Source of the DNA: Pseudomonas fluorescens
GTDB taxonomy: Bacteria; Pseudomonadota; Gammaproteobacteria; Pseudomonadales; Pseudomonadaceae
DNA: 64,000 bases
Assembly: GCF_040448305.1 (NCBI RefSeq)
Contig: NZ_CP148752.1
Coordinates: 5,433,501-5,497,500, forward strand
Direction of reading: 5' to 3'
Of the stretch, positions 9,238 to 19,585 are shown one piece after another (the stretch's first letter is position 1; every line of letters starts with the position of its first letter). The notes under the pieces were generated by a model. The model had not been told where the DNA came from. It saw only the letters and a program-made list of their open reading frames with translations, and made no database searches. A program made the position numbers and the translations under genes.

Positions 9238-9327
9238 TGTGGGAGCGAGCCTGCTCGCGATTGCGGTTAGACATTCAACATTGATGTCGACTGACACATC
9301 GCCTTCGCGAGCAGGCTCGCTCCCACA
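9238..9327. repeat. REPIN inside the arc operon
   Basis: An inverted REP pair of 90 bases fills the space between arcB and arcC. Its position in an operon means its hairpins will be in the arc mRNA, where REPs can stabilise or partly separate the messages up- and downstream. Confidence 0.9.
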
Positions 9328-9374
9328 AAGGGATCGAGTCTCCCGCTTACCTCTTTGCTCAGAAGGACTGCACC

Positions 9375-10304
9375 ATGCGTATCGTCGTTGCTCTGGGCGG
9401 TAATGCCCTGCTCCGCCGGGGCGAACCCATGACCGCTGACAACCAGCGCGCCAACATCCGGATCGCCACCGAACAGATCGCCAAGATCCATCCCGGCAAC
9501 CAACTGGTCATCGCCCACGGCAATGGCCCTCAGGTCGGCCTGCTGTCATTGCAAGCGGCGGCCTACACCTCTGTCTCCCCTTACCCGCTGGACGTGCTCG
9601 GTGCCGAGACCGAAGGCATGATCGGCTACATCATCGAACAGGAACTGGGCAACCTGCTGGACTTCGAAGTGCCCTTCGCGACCCTGCTGACCCAGGTCGA
9701 AGTCGATGCCAATGACCCGGCCTTCAAGAACCCGACCAAACCCATCGGCCCGGTCTACAGCAAGGCCGAGGCGGAACAACTCGCCGCCGAGAAAGGCTGG
9801 GCCATTGCCCCGGACGGCGACAAATACCGCCGCGTGGTCGCCAGCCCGAAACCCAAACGCATCTTCGAAATCCGTCCGATCAAATGGCTGCTGGAAAAAA
9901 GCAGCATCGTGATCTGCGCCGGCGGTGGCGGCATTCCGACCATGTATACCTCGCCCGGCAAACTCGAGGGCGTCGAAGCGGTCATCGACAAGGACCTGTG
10001 TTCGGCGCTGCTGGCCGAACAGCTTGAAGCCGATCTGCTGGTGATCGCCACCGACGTCAACGCCGCCTTCATCGACTTTGGCAAACCCACGCAGAAAGCC
10101 ATCGCCCAGGCGCACCCCGACGAAATGGAAAAACTCGGTTTCGCCGCCGGCTCCATGGGACCGAAGGTGCAGGCAGCCTGCGAATTCGCACGCCATACTG
10201 GAAAAGTCGCAGTGATCGGTTCGCTCGCGGACATCGAAGCGATCGTCCAGGGCAAGGCCGGCACGCGCATCAGTACGGCGACACCGGGCATCAGCTATCA
10301 GTAA
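9375..10304 (+). CDS. arcC: Carbamate kinase
   Basis: 309 residues. It transfers phosphate from carbamoyl phosphate to ADP, giving ATP, CO2 and ammonia; this is the energy-yielding step of the pathway. It has the amino-acid kinase fold with the N-terminal nucleotide motif RIVVALGGNALLRRGEP and the carbamate-site segment ICAGGGGIPTMY. AGAAGGAC precedes the ATG. It is the last enzyme gene of arcDABC, followed after 63 bases by a DUF5064 gene. Confidence 0.97.
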   Translation: MRIVVALGGNALLRRGEPMTADNQRANIRIATEQIAKIHPGNQLVIAHGNGPQVGLLSLQAAAYTSVSPYPLDVLGAETEGMIGYIIEQELGNLLDFEVPFATLLTQVEVDANDPAFKNPTKPIGPVYSKAEAEQLAAEKGWAIAPDGDKYRRVVASPKPKRIFEIRPIKWLLEKSSIVICAGGGGIPTMYTSPGKLEGVEAVIDKDLCSALLAEQLEADLLVIATDVNAAFIDFGKPTQKAIAQAHPDEMEKLGFAAGSMGPKVQAACEFARHTGKVAVIGSLADIEAIVQGKAGTRISTATPGISYQ

Positions 10305-10315
10305 CCGAAACTGCG

Positions 10316-10336
10316 GGGCAGGCCTGAGGCCTGTCC
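10316..10336 (+). other. Hairpin between arcC and the DUF5064 gene
   Basis: GGGCAGGCC-TGA-GGCCTGTCC forms a 9-bp stem with one G-U pair and a 3-base loop, 12 bases after the arcC stop. No U-run follows, so it is more likely an mRNA-stabilising or processing structure than a full terminator. Confidence 0.5.
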
Positions 10337-10367
10337 TGATTCAAGATCTTTTGAAGGAGAGTCAACA

Positions 10368-10730
10368 ATGGCAACGTTCGAGCCGGGTCACCTGCACATC
10401 GAGCGACACGCGCTGAACAAGGATGACGTCAGCTACAACATCTACCTCGACTATGAAGTCAGCCAGGATCCCAAGGAAGGCAAAGGGATGCTGTTCAAGA
10501 TGCACGGCAGCATTCAGAACAAGGACATGAGCGAGTCGTTCTTCCTGCCCAAGGACATGGCCTATAACTTCGCCAGCAACGTCACCAAGATTGCCGAGAA
10601 GCATGGCATCCCGAAAACCCATAGCAACATCGGTTCGGTCCACAAGCATTACGACGCGATGTTCGAAGATGTGCGGGTGCAGTTGAACATGAAATCGGGC
10701 GACCCGGTCAAACCCGAGCACCTGGAATAA
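10368..10730 (+). CDS. DUF5064 family protein, small soluble, function unknown
   Basis: 120 residues, acidic and hydrophilic, with no signal peptide or membrane segment. I recognise it as the Pseudomonas DUF5064 family from its start (MATFEPGHLHIERHALN) and end (SGDPVKPEHLE). It is led by a strong GAAGGAGAG ribosome site and lies 63 bases after arcC in the same direction, so it may be co-transcribed with the arginine deiminase genes. No catalytic motif is apparent. Confidence 0.75.
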   Translation: MATFEPGHLHIERHALNKDDVSYNIYLDYEVSQDPKEGKGMLFKMHGSIQNKDMSESFFLPKDMAYNFASNVTKIAEKHGIPKTHSNIGSVHKHYDAMFEDVRVQLNMKSGDPVKPEHLE

Positions 10731-10756
10731 CCCGGTCTCCAAGTGGAAGCTTTATC

Positions 10757-10846
10757 TGTGGGAGCGAGCCTGCTCGCGAAAGCGGTGTATCAGTCACTTT
10801 CAATGTTGCCTGACACGACGCCTTCGCGAGCAGGCTCGCTCCCACA
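10757..10846. repeat. REPIN
   Basis: A 90-base inverted REP pair (TGTGGGAGCGAGCC... / ...GGCTCGCTCCCACA) between the DUF5064 gene and gcsR. Confidence 0.9.
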
Positions 10847-10946
10847 AGGGGATCATCAGCGCATTGAAGTCCGCGCAAAATTTCACCATTAGCCCGCCCC
10901 AAGGCATACTTGCCACCCTCCGCACTGCAGACCCCAAGACCGCCCC

Positions 10947-12455
<1,509 letters not shown>

Positions 12456-12473
12456 GGCCTGACACCGAACAAC

Positions 12474-12563
12474 TGTGGGAGCGAGCCTGCTCGCGATGAC
12501 GGACTGACAGCCACCATCGATGTCGACTGAACAACCGCTATCGCGAGCAGGCTCGCTCCTACA
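12474..12563. repeat. REPIN, near-identical to the one at 16188
   Basis: A 90-base inverted REP pair just after gcsR. By eye it differs from the element at 16188-16277 at only two positions, including the 45-base spacer, which is much closer than any other pair here. It sits upstream of the GcsR sites. Confidence 0.9.
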
Positions 12564-12608
12564 GATTCCTCCGTCATCCGAAAAACCGCGCCAAAAACGA
12601 CCTCCACC

Positions 12609-12626
12609 TGTACTGAAAGCGCTACA
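12609..12626 (-). promoter_or_regulatory. Predicted GcsR operator A
   Basis: Read on the minus strand: TGTAGCG-CTTT-CAGTACA, an 18-bp dyad. The left half matches the published P. aeruginosa GcsR consensus TGTAACG-N4-CGTTCCG; the right half is degenerate. It is 19 bp from operator B, so the two lie on nearly the same DNA face with one base between them. Confidence 0.55.
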
Positions 12627-12627
12627 G

Positions 12628-12645
12628 CGGAACGATATCGCTACA
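12628..12645 (-). promoter_or_regulatory. Predicted GcsR operator B
   Basis: Read on the minus strand: TGTAGCG-ATAT-CGTTCCG. It matches the GcsR consensus TGTAACG-N4-CGTTCCG at 13 of 14 fixed positions. It is the best of the three sites. Confidence 0.7.
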
Positions 12646-12708
12646 CCCCTCTCCGATCACGGCTGTGCAAGGCTTTGATCCACCTCGGCTTTTATCATTG
12701 ACATATGC

Positions 12709-12726
12709 CGTATCGATTTCGCTACA
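12709..12726 (-). promoter_or_regulatory. Predicted GcsR operator C, promoter-proximal
   Basis: Read on the minus strand: TGTAGCG-AAAT-CGATACG, with the same TGTAGCG half-site as operators A and B. Its centre is about 75 bp upstream of the -24 element, the usual range for a sigma-54 activator that loops DNA. Confidence 0.6.
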
Positions 12727-12791
12727 ACGATTGATTTTCAGCGTTTGTCGAAACCACCTAAATCATTGACCAATAACAAGAAAAACAACAT

Positions 12792-12807
12792 TGGCCGCGT
12801 TCTTGCT
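12792..12807 (+). promoter_or_regulatory. Sigma-54 promoter for gcvH operon
   Basis: TGGCCG-CGTTC-TTGCT fits the -24/-12 consensus TGGCAC-N5-TTGCW with the invariant GG and GC at correct spacing. Transcription should start near 12818, leaving a leader of about 68 bases before gcvH. It lies downstream of three GcsR-like sites. Confidence 0.75.
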
Positions 12808-12885
12808 ATGTACTCCTCATAACCCGGGCATCGCCCAAGCATTCAATCGCGTCCACCAGACGAGTCTGGCCCCTTAGGAGTTTCC

Positions 12886-13269
12886 ATGAGCGAGTTGCGT
12901 TTTACTGAAGATCACGAATGGCTGCGCACCGAAGCTGACGGCAGCGTCACGGTCGGCATTACCGCTTTCGCACAGAACGCCCTGGGCGACGTGGTTTTCG
13001 TTCAACTGCCTGAGCTGCAGTCCTACGACAAAGGCGCCGAAGCCGCCACCGTGGAATCGGTCAAGGCTGCCAGCGGCGTGTACATGCCGCTGGACGGCGA
13101 AGTGCTGGAAGTGAACCCGGCGCTGGACAGCAGCCCGGAACTGGTCAACGAAGATCCGCTGGGCGAAGGCTGGTTCTTCCGCTTCCAGCCAAGCGACGCC
13201 TCGGCTGTCGCCCAACTGCTGGATCAGGACGCCTACGACCGCCTGATCAAAGCCCAAGCCGAAGCCTGA
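12886..13269 (+). CDS. gcvH: Glycine cleavage system H protein
   Basis: 127 residues, usual length. It is the mobile carrier of the glycine cleavage complex: its lipoyl arm passes the aminomethyl group from P to T protein. The lipoylated lysine is K60 in VESVKAASGVYMPL. A clear TTAGGAG site precedes the ATG. It is the first gene of the sigma-54-driven operon, 11 bases before gcvP. In P. aeruginosa the GcsR-controlled set is called gcvH2, distinct from a second, housekeeping copy. Confidence 0.97.
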   Translation: MSELRFTEDHEWLRTEADGSVTVGITAFAQNALGDVVFVQLPELQSYDKGAEAATVESVKAASGVYMPLDGEVLEVNPALDSSPELVNEDPLGEGWFFRFQPSDASAVAQLLDQDAYDRLIKAQAEA

Positions 13270-13280
13270 GGAGCACTGAC

Positions 13281-16133
13281 ATGACCCAGATTAATCTGAC
13301 CACCGCCAACGAATTCATCGCCCGTCACATCGGCCCGCGCGCCGGCGACGAGCAAGCGATGCTCAACAGCCTCGGTTTCGACTCCCTGGAAGCCCTGAGC
13401 GCCAGCGTGATTCCCGACAGCATCAAGGGCACCAGCGTCCTCGGCCTGGAAGACGGCCTGAGCGAAGCCGATGCCCTGGCCTTGATCAAGTCCATCGCGA
13501 CTAAAAACCAGCTGTTCAAGACCTTCATCGGCCAGGGTTACTACGGCACCCACACGCCGTCGCCGATCCTGCGCAACCTGCTGGAAAACCCGGCCTGGTA
13601 CACCGCCTACACCCCGTACCAGCCAGAAATTTCCCAGGGTCGTCTCGAAGCGCTGCTGAACTTCCAGACCCTGATCAGCGACCTCACCGGCCTGCCGATC
13701 GCCAACGCCTCGCTGCTGGACGAAGCCACCGCCGCTGCCGAAGCCATGACCTTCTGCAAACGCCTGAGCAAGAACAAGGGCAGCCACGCCTTCTTCGCCT
13801 CCGTGCATTGCCACCCACAGACCCTCGACGTGCTGCGCACCCGTGCCGAGCCTCTGGGCATCGACGTGGTGGTTGGCGACGAGCGCGAGCTGACTGACGT
13901 GACGCCATTCTTCGGCGCGCTGCTGCAATACCCGGCGAGCAACGGTGATGTGTTCGATTACCGCGAGCTGACCGAACGCTTCCATGCCGCCAACGCCCTT
14001 GTTGCCGTGGCTGCCGACCTGCTGGCACTGACCGTGCTGACCGCGCCAGGCGAATTCGGCGCCGACGTGGCCATCGGCAGCGCACAGCGCTTCGGCGTGC
14101 CGCTGGGCTTCGGTGGCCCGCACGCGGCTTACTTCTCCACCAAGGACGCGTTCAAGCGTGACATGCCGGGCCGTCTGGTCGGTGTTTCCGTGGACCGTTT
14201 CGGCAATCCGGCCCTGCGCCTGGCCATGCAGACCCGCGAGCAACACATCCGTCGCGAGAAAGCCACCAGCAACATCTGCACCGCGCAAGTACTGCTGGCC
14301 AACATCGCCAGCATGTACGCCGTGTACCACGGTCCGAAAGGCCTGACGCAGATCGCCAATCGCGTGCACCACCTGACTGCGATCCTGGCCAAAGGCTTGA
14401 GCGCATTGGGCCTGAGCGTCGAGCAAGCGAGCTTCTTCGACACCCTGACCGTGAAGACCGGCGCGCAAACCGCCGCCCTGCACGACAAGGCACACGCCCA
14501 GCGCATCAACCTGCGCATGGTCGATGGCGAGCGCCTGGGCCTGTCCCTGGACGAAACCACCACCCAGGCCGACGTGGAAACCCTGTGGAGCCTGCTGTCC
14601 GACGGCAAGGCCCTGCCGGACTTCGCCGCCCTCGCTGCCTCGGTGCAGAGCGCCATCCCGGCCACGCTGGTGCGTCAGTCGCCGATCCTCAGCCACCCGG
14701 TGTTCAACCGCTATCACTCGGAAACCGAGCTGATGCGCTACCTGCGCAAACTGGCAGACAAGGACCTGGCGCTGGACCGCACCATGATCCCGCTGGGTTC
14801 GTGCACCATGAAACTCAACGCCGCCAGCGAAATGATCCCGGTGACCTGGGCCGAGTTCGGCGCCCTGCACCCGTTCGCCCCGGCCGAACAAAGCGCTGGC
14901 TACCAGCAACTGACCGACGAACTGGAAGCAATGCTTTGCGCTGCCACCGGCTACGACTCGGTATCCTTGCAGCCGAACGCCGGCTCCCAGGGTGAATACG
15001 CAGGTCTGCTGGCGATCCGTGCCTACCACCAGAGCCGTGGCGAAGATCGTCGCGACATCTGCCTGATCCCGTCGTCGGCCCACGGCACCAACCCGGCCAC
15101 CGCACAAATGGCCGGCATGCGTGTCGTCGTCACCGCGTGCGATGCCCGTGGCAACGTCGACATCGAAGACCTGCGCGCCAAAGCGATCGAGCACCGCGAA
15201 CACCTCGCCGCGTTGATGATCACCTACCCGTCGACCCACGGCGTGTTCGAAGAAGGCATCCGCGAAATCTGTGGCATCGTTCATGACAACGGCGGCCAGG
15301 TGTACATCGACGGCGCCAACATGAACGCCATGGTCGGCCTCTGCGCCCCGGGCAAGTTCGGCGGCGACGTTTCGCACCTGAACCTGCACAAGACCTTCTG
15401 CATCCCCCACGGCGGTGGCGGCCCGGGCGTCGGCCCGATCGGTGTGAAATCGCACCTGGCGCCATTCCTGCCGGGCCACGCACAGATGGAGCGCAAGGAA
15501 GGCGCCGTTTGCGCGGCACCGTTCGGCAGCGCGAGCATTCTGCCGATCACCTGGATGTACATTCGTATGATGGGTGGCGCGGGTCTCAAGCGTGCTTCGC
15601 AGCTGGCGATCCTCAATGCCAACTACATTTCCCGTCGCCTCGAAGAGCACTATCCAGTGCTGTACACCGGCAGCAACGGCCTGGTGGCGCATGAGTGCAT
15701 CCTCGACCTGCGTCCTCTGAAAGACAGCAGCGGTATCAGCGTCGATGACGTCGCCAAGCGCCTGATCGACTTCGGTTTCCATGCGCCGACCATGTCGTTC
15801 CCGGTGGCCGGCACGCTGATGATCGAGCCGACCGAAAGCGAATCCAAGGAAGAACTGGACCGCTTCTGCGACGCCATGATCCGCATCCGCGAAGAAATCC
15901 GCGCAGTGGAAAACGGCACCCTGGACAAGGACGACAACCCGCTGAAAAACGCCCCGCACACCGCCAAGGAGCTGGTGGGCGAGTGGTCGCACCCGTACAG
16001 CCGTGAGCAAGCGGTGTACCCGGTTGCGTCGCTGATCGAAGGCAAGTACTGGCCGCCGGTCGGTCGCGTCGACAACGTGTTCGGTGACCGCAACCTGGTC
16101 TGCGCCTGCCCGTCGATCGAAAGCTACGCTTAA
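13281..16133 (+). CDS. gcvP: Glycine dehydrogenase (decarboxylating), P protein
   Basis: 950 residues, a full-length single-chain P protein of two fused aminotransferase-like halves. It decarboxylates glycine using pyridoxal phosphate and loads the remainder onto GcvH. The cofactor lysine is K704 in HLNLHKTFCIPHGGGG, and SSAHGTNPATAQMAG and MDxxNAS-type surroundings are intact. It is translated right after gcvH (GAGGAG site) and shows the smooth high-GC codon use of the neighbours. Confidence 0.98.
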   Translation: MTQINLTTANEFIARHIGPRAGDEQAMLNSLGFDSLEALSASVIPDSIKGTSVLGLEDGLSEADALALIKSIATKNQLFKTFIGQGYYGTHTPSPILRNLLENPAWYTAYTPYQPEISQGRLEALLNFQTLISDLTGLPIANASLLDEATAAAEAMTFCKRLSKNKGSHAFFASVHCHPQTLDVLRTRAEPLGIDVVVGDERELTDVTPFFGALLQYPASNGDVFDYRELTERFHAANALVAVAADLLALTVLTAPGEFGADVAIGSAQRFGVPLGFGGPHAAYFSTKDAFKRDMPGRLVGVSVDRFGNPALRLAMQTREQHIRREKATSNICTAQVLLANIASMYAVYHGPKGLTQIANRVHHLTAILAKGLSALGLSVEQASFFDTLTVKTGAQTAALHDKAHAQRINLRMVDGERLGLSLDETTTQADVETLWSLLSDGKALPDFAALAASVQSAIPATLVRQSPILSHPVFNRYHSETELMRYLRKLADKDLALDRTMIPLGSCTMKLNAASEMIPVTWAEFGALHPFAPAEQSAGYQQLTDELEAMLCAATGYDSVSLQPNAGSQGEYAGLLAIRAYHQSRGEDRRDICLIPSSAHGTNPATAQMAGMRVVVTACDARGNVDIEDLRAKAIEHREHLAALMITYPSTHGVFEEGIREICGIVHDNGGQVYIDGANMNAMVGLCAPGKFGGDVSHLNLHKTFCIPHGGGGPGVGPIGVKSHLAPFLPGHAQMERKEGAVCAAPFGSASILPITWMYIRMMGGAGLKRASQLAILNANYISRRLEEHYPVLYTGSNGLVAHECILDLRPLKDSSGISVDDVAKRLIDFGFHAPTMSFPVAGTLMIEPTESESKEELDRFCDAMIRIREEIRAVENGTLDKDDNPLKNAPHTAKELVGEWSHPYSREQAVYPVASLIEGKYWPPVGRVDNVFGDRNLVCACPSIESYA

Positions 16134-16141
16134 ACGAATGA

Positions 16142-16168
16142 GGGGGCGGATTGATCCGCCCCCAATTT
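16142..16168 (+). terminator. GC-rich hairpin after gcvP
   Basis: GGGGGCGGAT-TG-ATCCGCCCCC is a perfect 10-bp stem, 8 bases after the gcvP stop, followed by AATTT rather than a long U-run. It may act as a partial terminator or 3'-end stabiliser inside the gcv-sda operon. Confidence 0.5.
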
Positions 16169-16187
16169 CCAGAACACCACCGCCCCC

Positions 16188-16277
16188 TGTGGGAGCGAGC
16201 CTGCTCGCGATGACGGACTGACAGCCACCATCGATGTCGACTGAACGACCGCTATCGCGAGCAGGCTCGCTCCCACA
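16188..16277. repeat. REPIN occupying the position of glyA in related operons
   Basis: A 90-base inverted REP pair between gcvP and sdaA. It is almost identical to the element at 12474-12563 (two differences by eye). Confidence 0.9.
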
Positions 16278-16336
16278 GGGAACTGTGCCAAGCCTCAGAT
16301 CCCGCCATACCTATAACAAGAAACCGGAGAACCACC

Positions 16337-17713
<1,377 letters not shown>

Positions 17714-17749
17714 TGCGCGCTCATCTGCACCCTTCTTCAGGAGCTGAAT

Positions 17750-18874
17750 ATGTCCACCGAACAACTGTTGAAAACCCCGTTGCACGCACTGCACATCGAA
17801 CTCGGCGCGCGCATGGTGCCGTTCGCCGGCTACGACATGCCCGTGCAGTACCCACTGGGCGTGATGAAAGAACACCAGCACACCCGCGACCAGGCCGGGC
17901 TGTTCGATGTCTCGCACATGGGCCAGATCCGCCTGGCCGGCGCCAATGCCGCCAAGGCCCTGGAAACCCTGGTGCCGGTGGACATCATCGACCTGCCGGT
18001 AGGCATGCAGCGTTACGCGATGTTCACCAATGCGACGGGTGGCATCCTTGACGACCTGATGGTCGCCAACCTGGGTAATGACGAACTGTTCCTGGTGGTC
18101 AACGCCGCCTGCAAGGATCAGGACCTGGCGCACCTGCGCAAACACATTGGCGACCAGTGCACGATCGAGCCGCTGTTTGAAGAACGTGCCCTGCTTGCCC
18201 TGCAAGGCCCGGCTGCCGTAACCGTGCTGGCACGCCTGGCCCCGGAAGTTGCGAAGATGACCTTCATGCAGTTCGCCCGCGTGAAGCTGCTGGGCGTGGA
18301 CTGTTTTGCCAGCCGTTCGGGTTACACCGGTGAAGACGGTTTCGAAATTTCCGTACCCGCCGCCAACGCCGAAGCCCTGGCTCGCGCGCTGCTGGCTGAA
18401 GCCGAAGTGGCCGCCATCGGTCTTGGCGCCCGCGACTCCCTGCGCCTGGAAGCGGGTTTGTGCCTGTACGGCCACGACATGAACACTGACACCACCCCGA
18501 TCGAAGCAAGCCTGTTGTGGGCGATCTCCAAGCCACGTCGCGCTGATGGCGCACGGGCAGGCGGTTTCCCTGGCGCCGAAACCGTATTCGCCCAGCAACA
18601 GGCAGGCGTGGACCGCAAACGTGTAGGTTTGCTACCGCTGGAACGTACACCCGTGCGTGAAGGTGCCGAGATCGTCAACGAAGCCGGCGACATCATCGGT
18701 AGCGTCTGCAGCGGCGGTTTCGGGCCAACCCTGGGCGGTCCGCTGGCCATGGGTTACGTCGACAGCGGTTACATTGCACTGGACACACCGGTTTGGGCGA
18801 TCGTTCGTGGGAAAAAGGTGCCTTTGCTTGTAAGCAAAATGCCATTTGTTCCACAACGCTACTATCGCGGCTGA
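17750..18874 (+). CDS. gcvT: Glycine cleavage system aminomethyltransferase, T protein
   Basis: 374 residues. It takes the aminomethyl group from GcvH, releases ammonia and makes methylene-tetrahydrofolate. N-terminal motifs PLHALHIELGARMVPFAGYDMPVQY and FDVSHMGQI, and the folate-site segment SRSGYTGEDGFEISVP, are intact. It is the last gene of the operon, 36 bases after sdaA with a TTCAGGAG site. The stop is followed by a strong inverted repeat. Confidence 0.97.
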   Translation: MSTEQLLKTPLHALHIELGARMVPFAGYDMPVQYPLGVMKEHQHTRDQAGLFDVSHMGQIRLAGANAAKALETLVPVDIIDLPVGMQRYAMFTNATGGILDDLMVANLGNDELFLVVNAACKDQDLAHLRKHIGDQCTIEPLFEERALLALQGPAAVTVLARLAPEVAKMTFMQFARVKLLGVDCFASRSGYTGEDGFEISVPAANAEALARALLAEAEVAAIGLGARDSLRLEAGLCLYGHDMNTDTTPIEASLLWAISKPRRADGARAGGFPGAETVFAQQQAGVDRKRVGLLPLERTPVREGAEIVNEAGDIIGSVCSGGFGPTLGGPLAMGYVDSGYIALDTPVWAIVRGKKVPLLVSKMPFVPQRYYRG

Positions 18875-18895
18875 TTGAATGTTCCTATAAGTAAC

Positions 18896-18935
18896 GCGGT
18901 TGCGTTAACGGCGCACTAATGTGTAACGCAACCGC
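18896..18935. repeat. 12-bp perfect inverted repeat after gcvT
   Basis: GCGGTTGCGTTA and TAACGCAACCGC flank a 16-base loop. No T-run follows, so a simple terminator is unlikely. It could be an operator, a 3'-end stabiliser for the gcv mRNA, or a Rho-coupled end. Confidence 0.6.
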
Positions 18936-19021
18936 CATAAAATAGTGCATTGTTTGGCTGTAAGCTTCGATTATGAACTTTGCTTATAACGATCGAAAAC
19001 AATTGAACAAGGTTAGTGAAT

Positions 19022-19092
19022 AAGGCCCCACTAGTGGACTTACTTTGCCATCAAGCTGAGGAAATACGGGGCCTTCACGGGGCTTGTTTTTT
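19022..19092 (+). other. Attenuator-like element or small-RNA terminator in csp leader
   Basis: AAGGCCCC (19022-19029) is perfectly complementary to GGGGCCTT (19068-19075) and can alternatively pair with GGGGCTT (19079-19085). The latter is followed by GTTTTTT. The second pairing makes a terminator-like end; the first would compete with it. Confidence 0.4.
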
Positions 19093-19277
19093 CTCCCGTA
19101 GTTGGCGTAGAGTTTGTTCACTGTGTTTGCATGGGTCGCTTGGAATCGTGACCTGGGCAGTAGCCTACAAGTTAGCTACATCCCGTTCGACGTCTTCTTA
19201 CTCTCCTGCAACCAGCCCCAGTACTCTTTCATGAGAAGGAGACTGTCATTAATTTTTTGCGTCAAAGGAAATAAGAA

Positions 19278-19490
19278 ATGTCCCAACGTCAGAGCGGTAC
19301 CGTCAAGTGGTTTAACGACGAGAAAGGTTTTGGTTTTATCACTCCTGAAAGCGGTCCGGATCTGTTCGTGCATTTCCGCGCCATCCAGGGCAACGGCTTC
19401 AAGAGCCTGAAAGAAGGCCAGAAAGTGACCTTCATCGCCGTGCAGGGCCAGAAAGGCATGCAGGCTGACGAAGTACAAGCAGAAGCCTAA
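19278..19490 (+). CDS. Cold-shock protein, CspA family
   Basis: 70 residues, a single cold-shock domain. The RNA-binding motifs RNP1 (KGFGFI) and RNP2 (LFVHF) are intact, with the start [16 protein letters not shown]. Family members bind single-stranded RNA, melt secondary structure and anti-terminate. It closely resembles the Pseudomonas CapB-type protein. It is monocistronic: long leader upstream, strong terminator right after. The C-terminal domain of the gene at 35175 is a paralogue sharing FVHFRAI. Confidence 0.95.
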
Positions 19491-19502
19491 TCTTCTGTAA
19501 CG

Positions 19503-19537
19503 AAAAAGCCCCTGATGCTGACATCAGGGGCTTTTTT
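19503..19537 (+). terminator. Intrinsic terminator of the cold-shock gene
   Basis: AAAGCCCCTGATG-CTGA-CATCAGGGGCTTTTTT: a perfect stem of 12 or more bp and a run of six T, 12 bases past the stop codon. Confidence 0.95.
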
Positions 19538-19585
19538 GTGCGCGTAAATCCGTAAAATGGCTTCTTTTTTCGCCGAGAGCCTGCC

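Larger units (their letters stand above)
18875..19277 (+). other. 403-base gcvT-csp intergenic region with structured leader
   Basis: Contains the inverted repeat at 18896-18935 and a GC-rich alternative-pairing segment ending in a T-run at 19022-19092. After that comes an unstructured-looking stretch up to the AAAGGAAATAAG ribosome site of the cold-shock gene. Long structured leaders are known for cspA-type genes. No reading frame here looks coding. Confidence 0.6.

Noticed and set aside
6838..9297. 819-codon open frame antisense to arcA and arcB
   Set aside because: Composition (His/Gly/Val/Asp/Gln-rich, no domains) is that of a mirror frame of high-GC codons. The sense strand encodes two certain enzymes.
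13233..16010. 925-codon open frame antisense to gcvP
   Set aside because: Same reason: it exists only because gcvP has G/C at third positions. No ribosome site and no family similarity visible.
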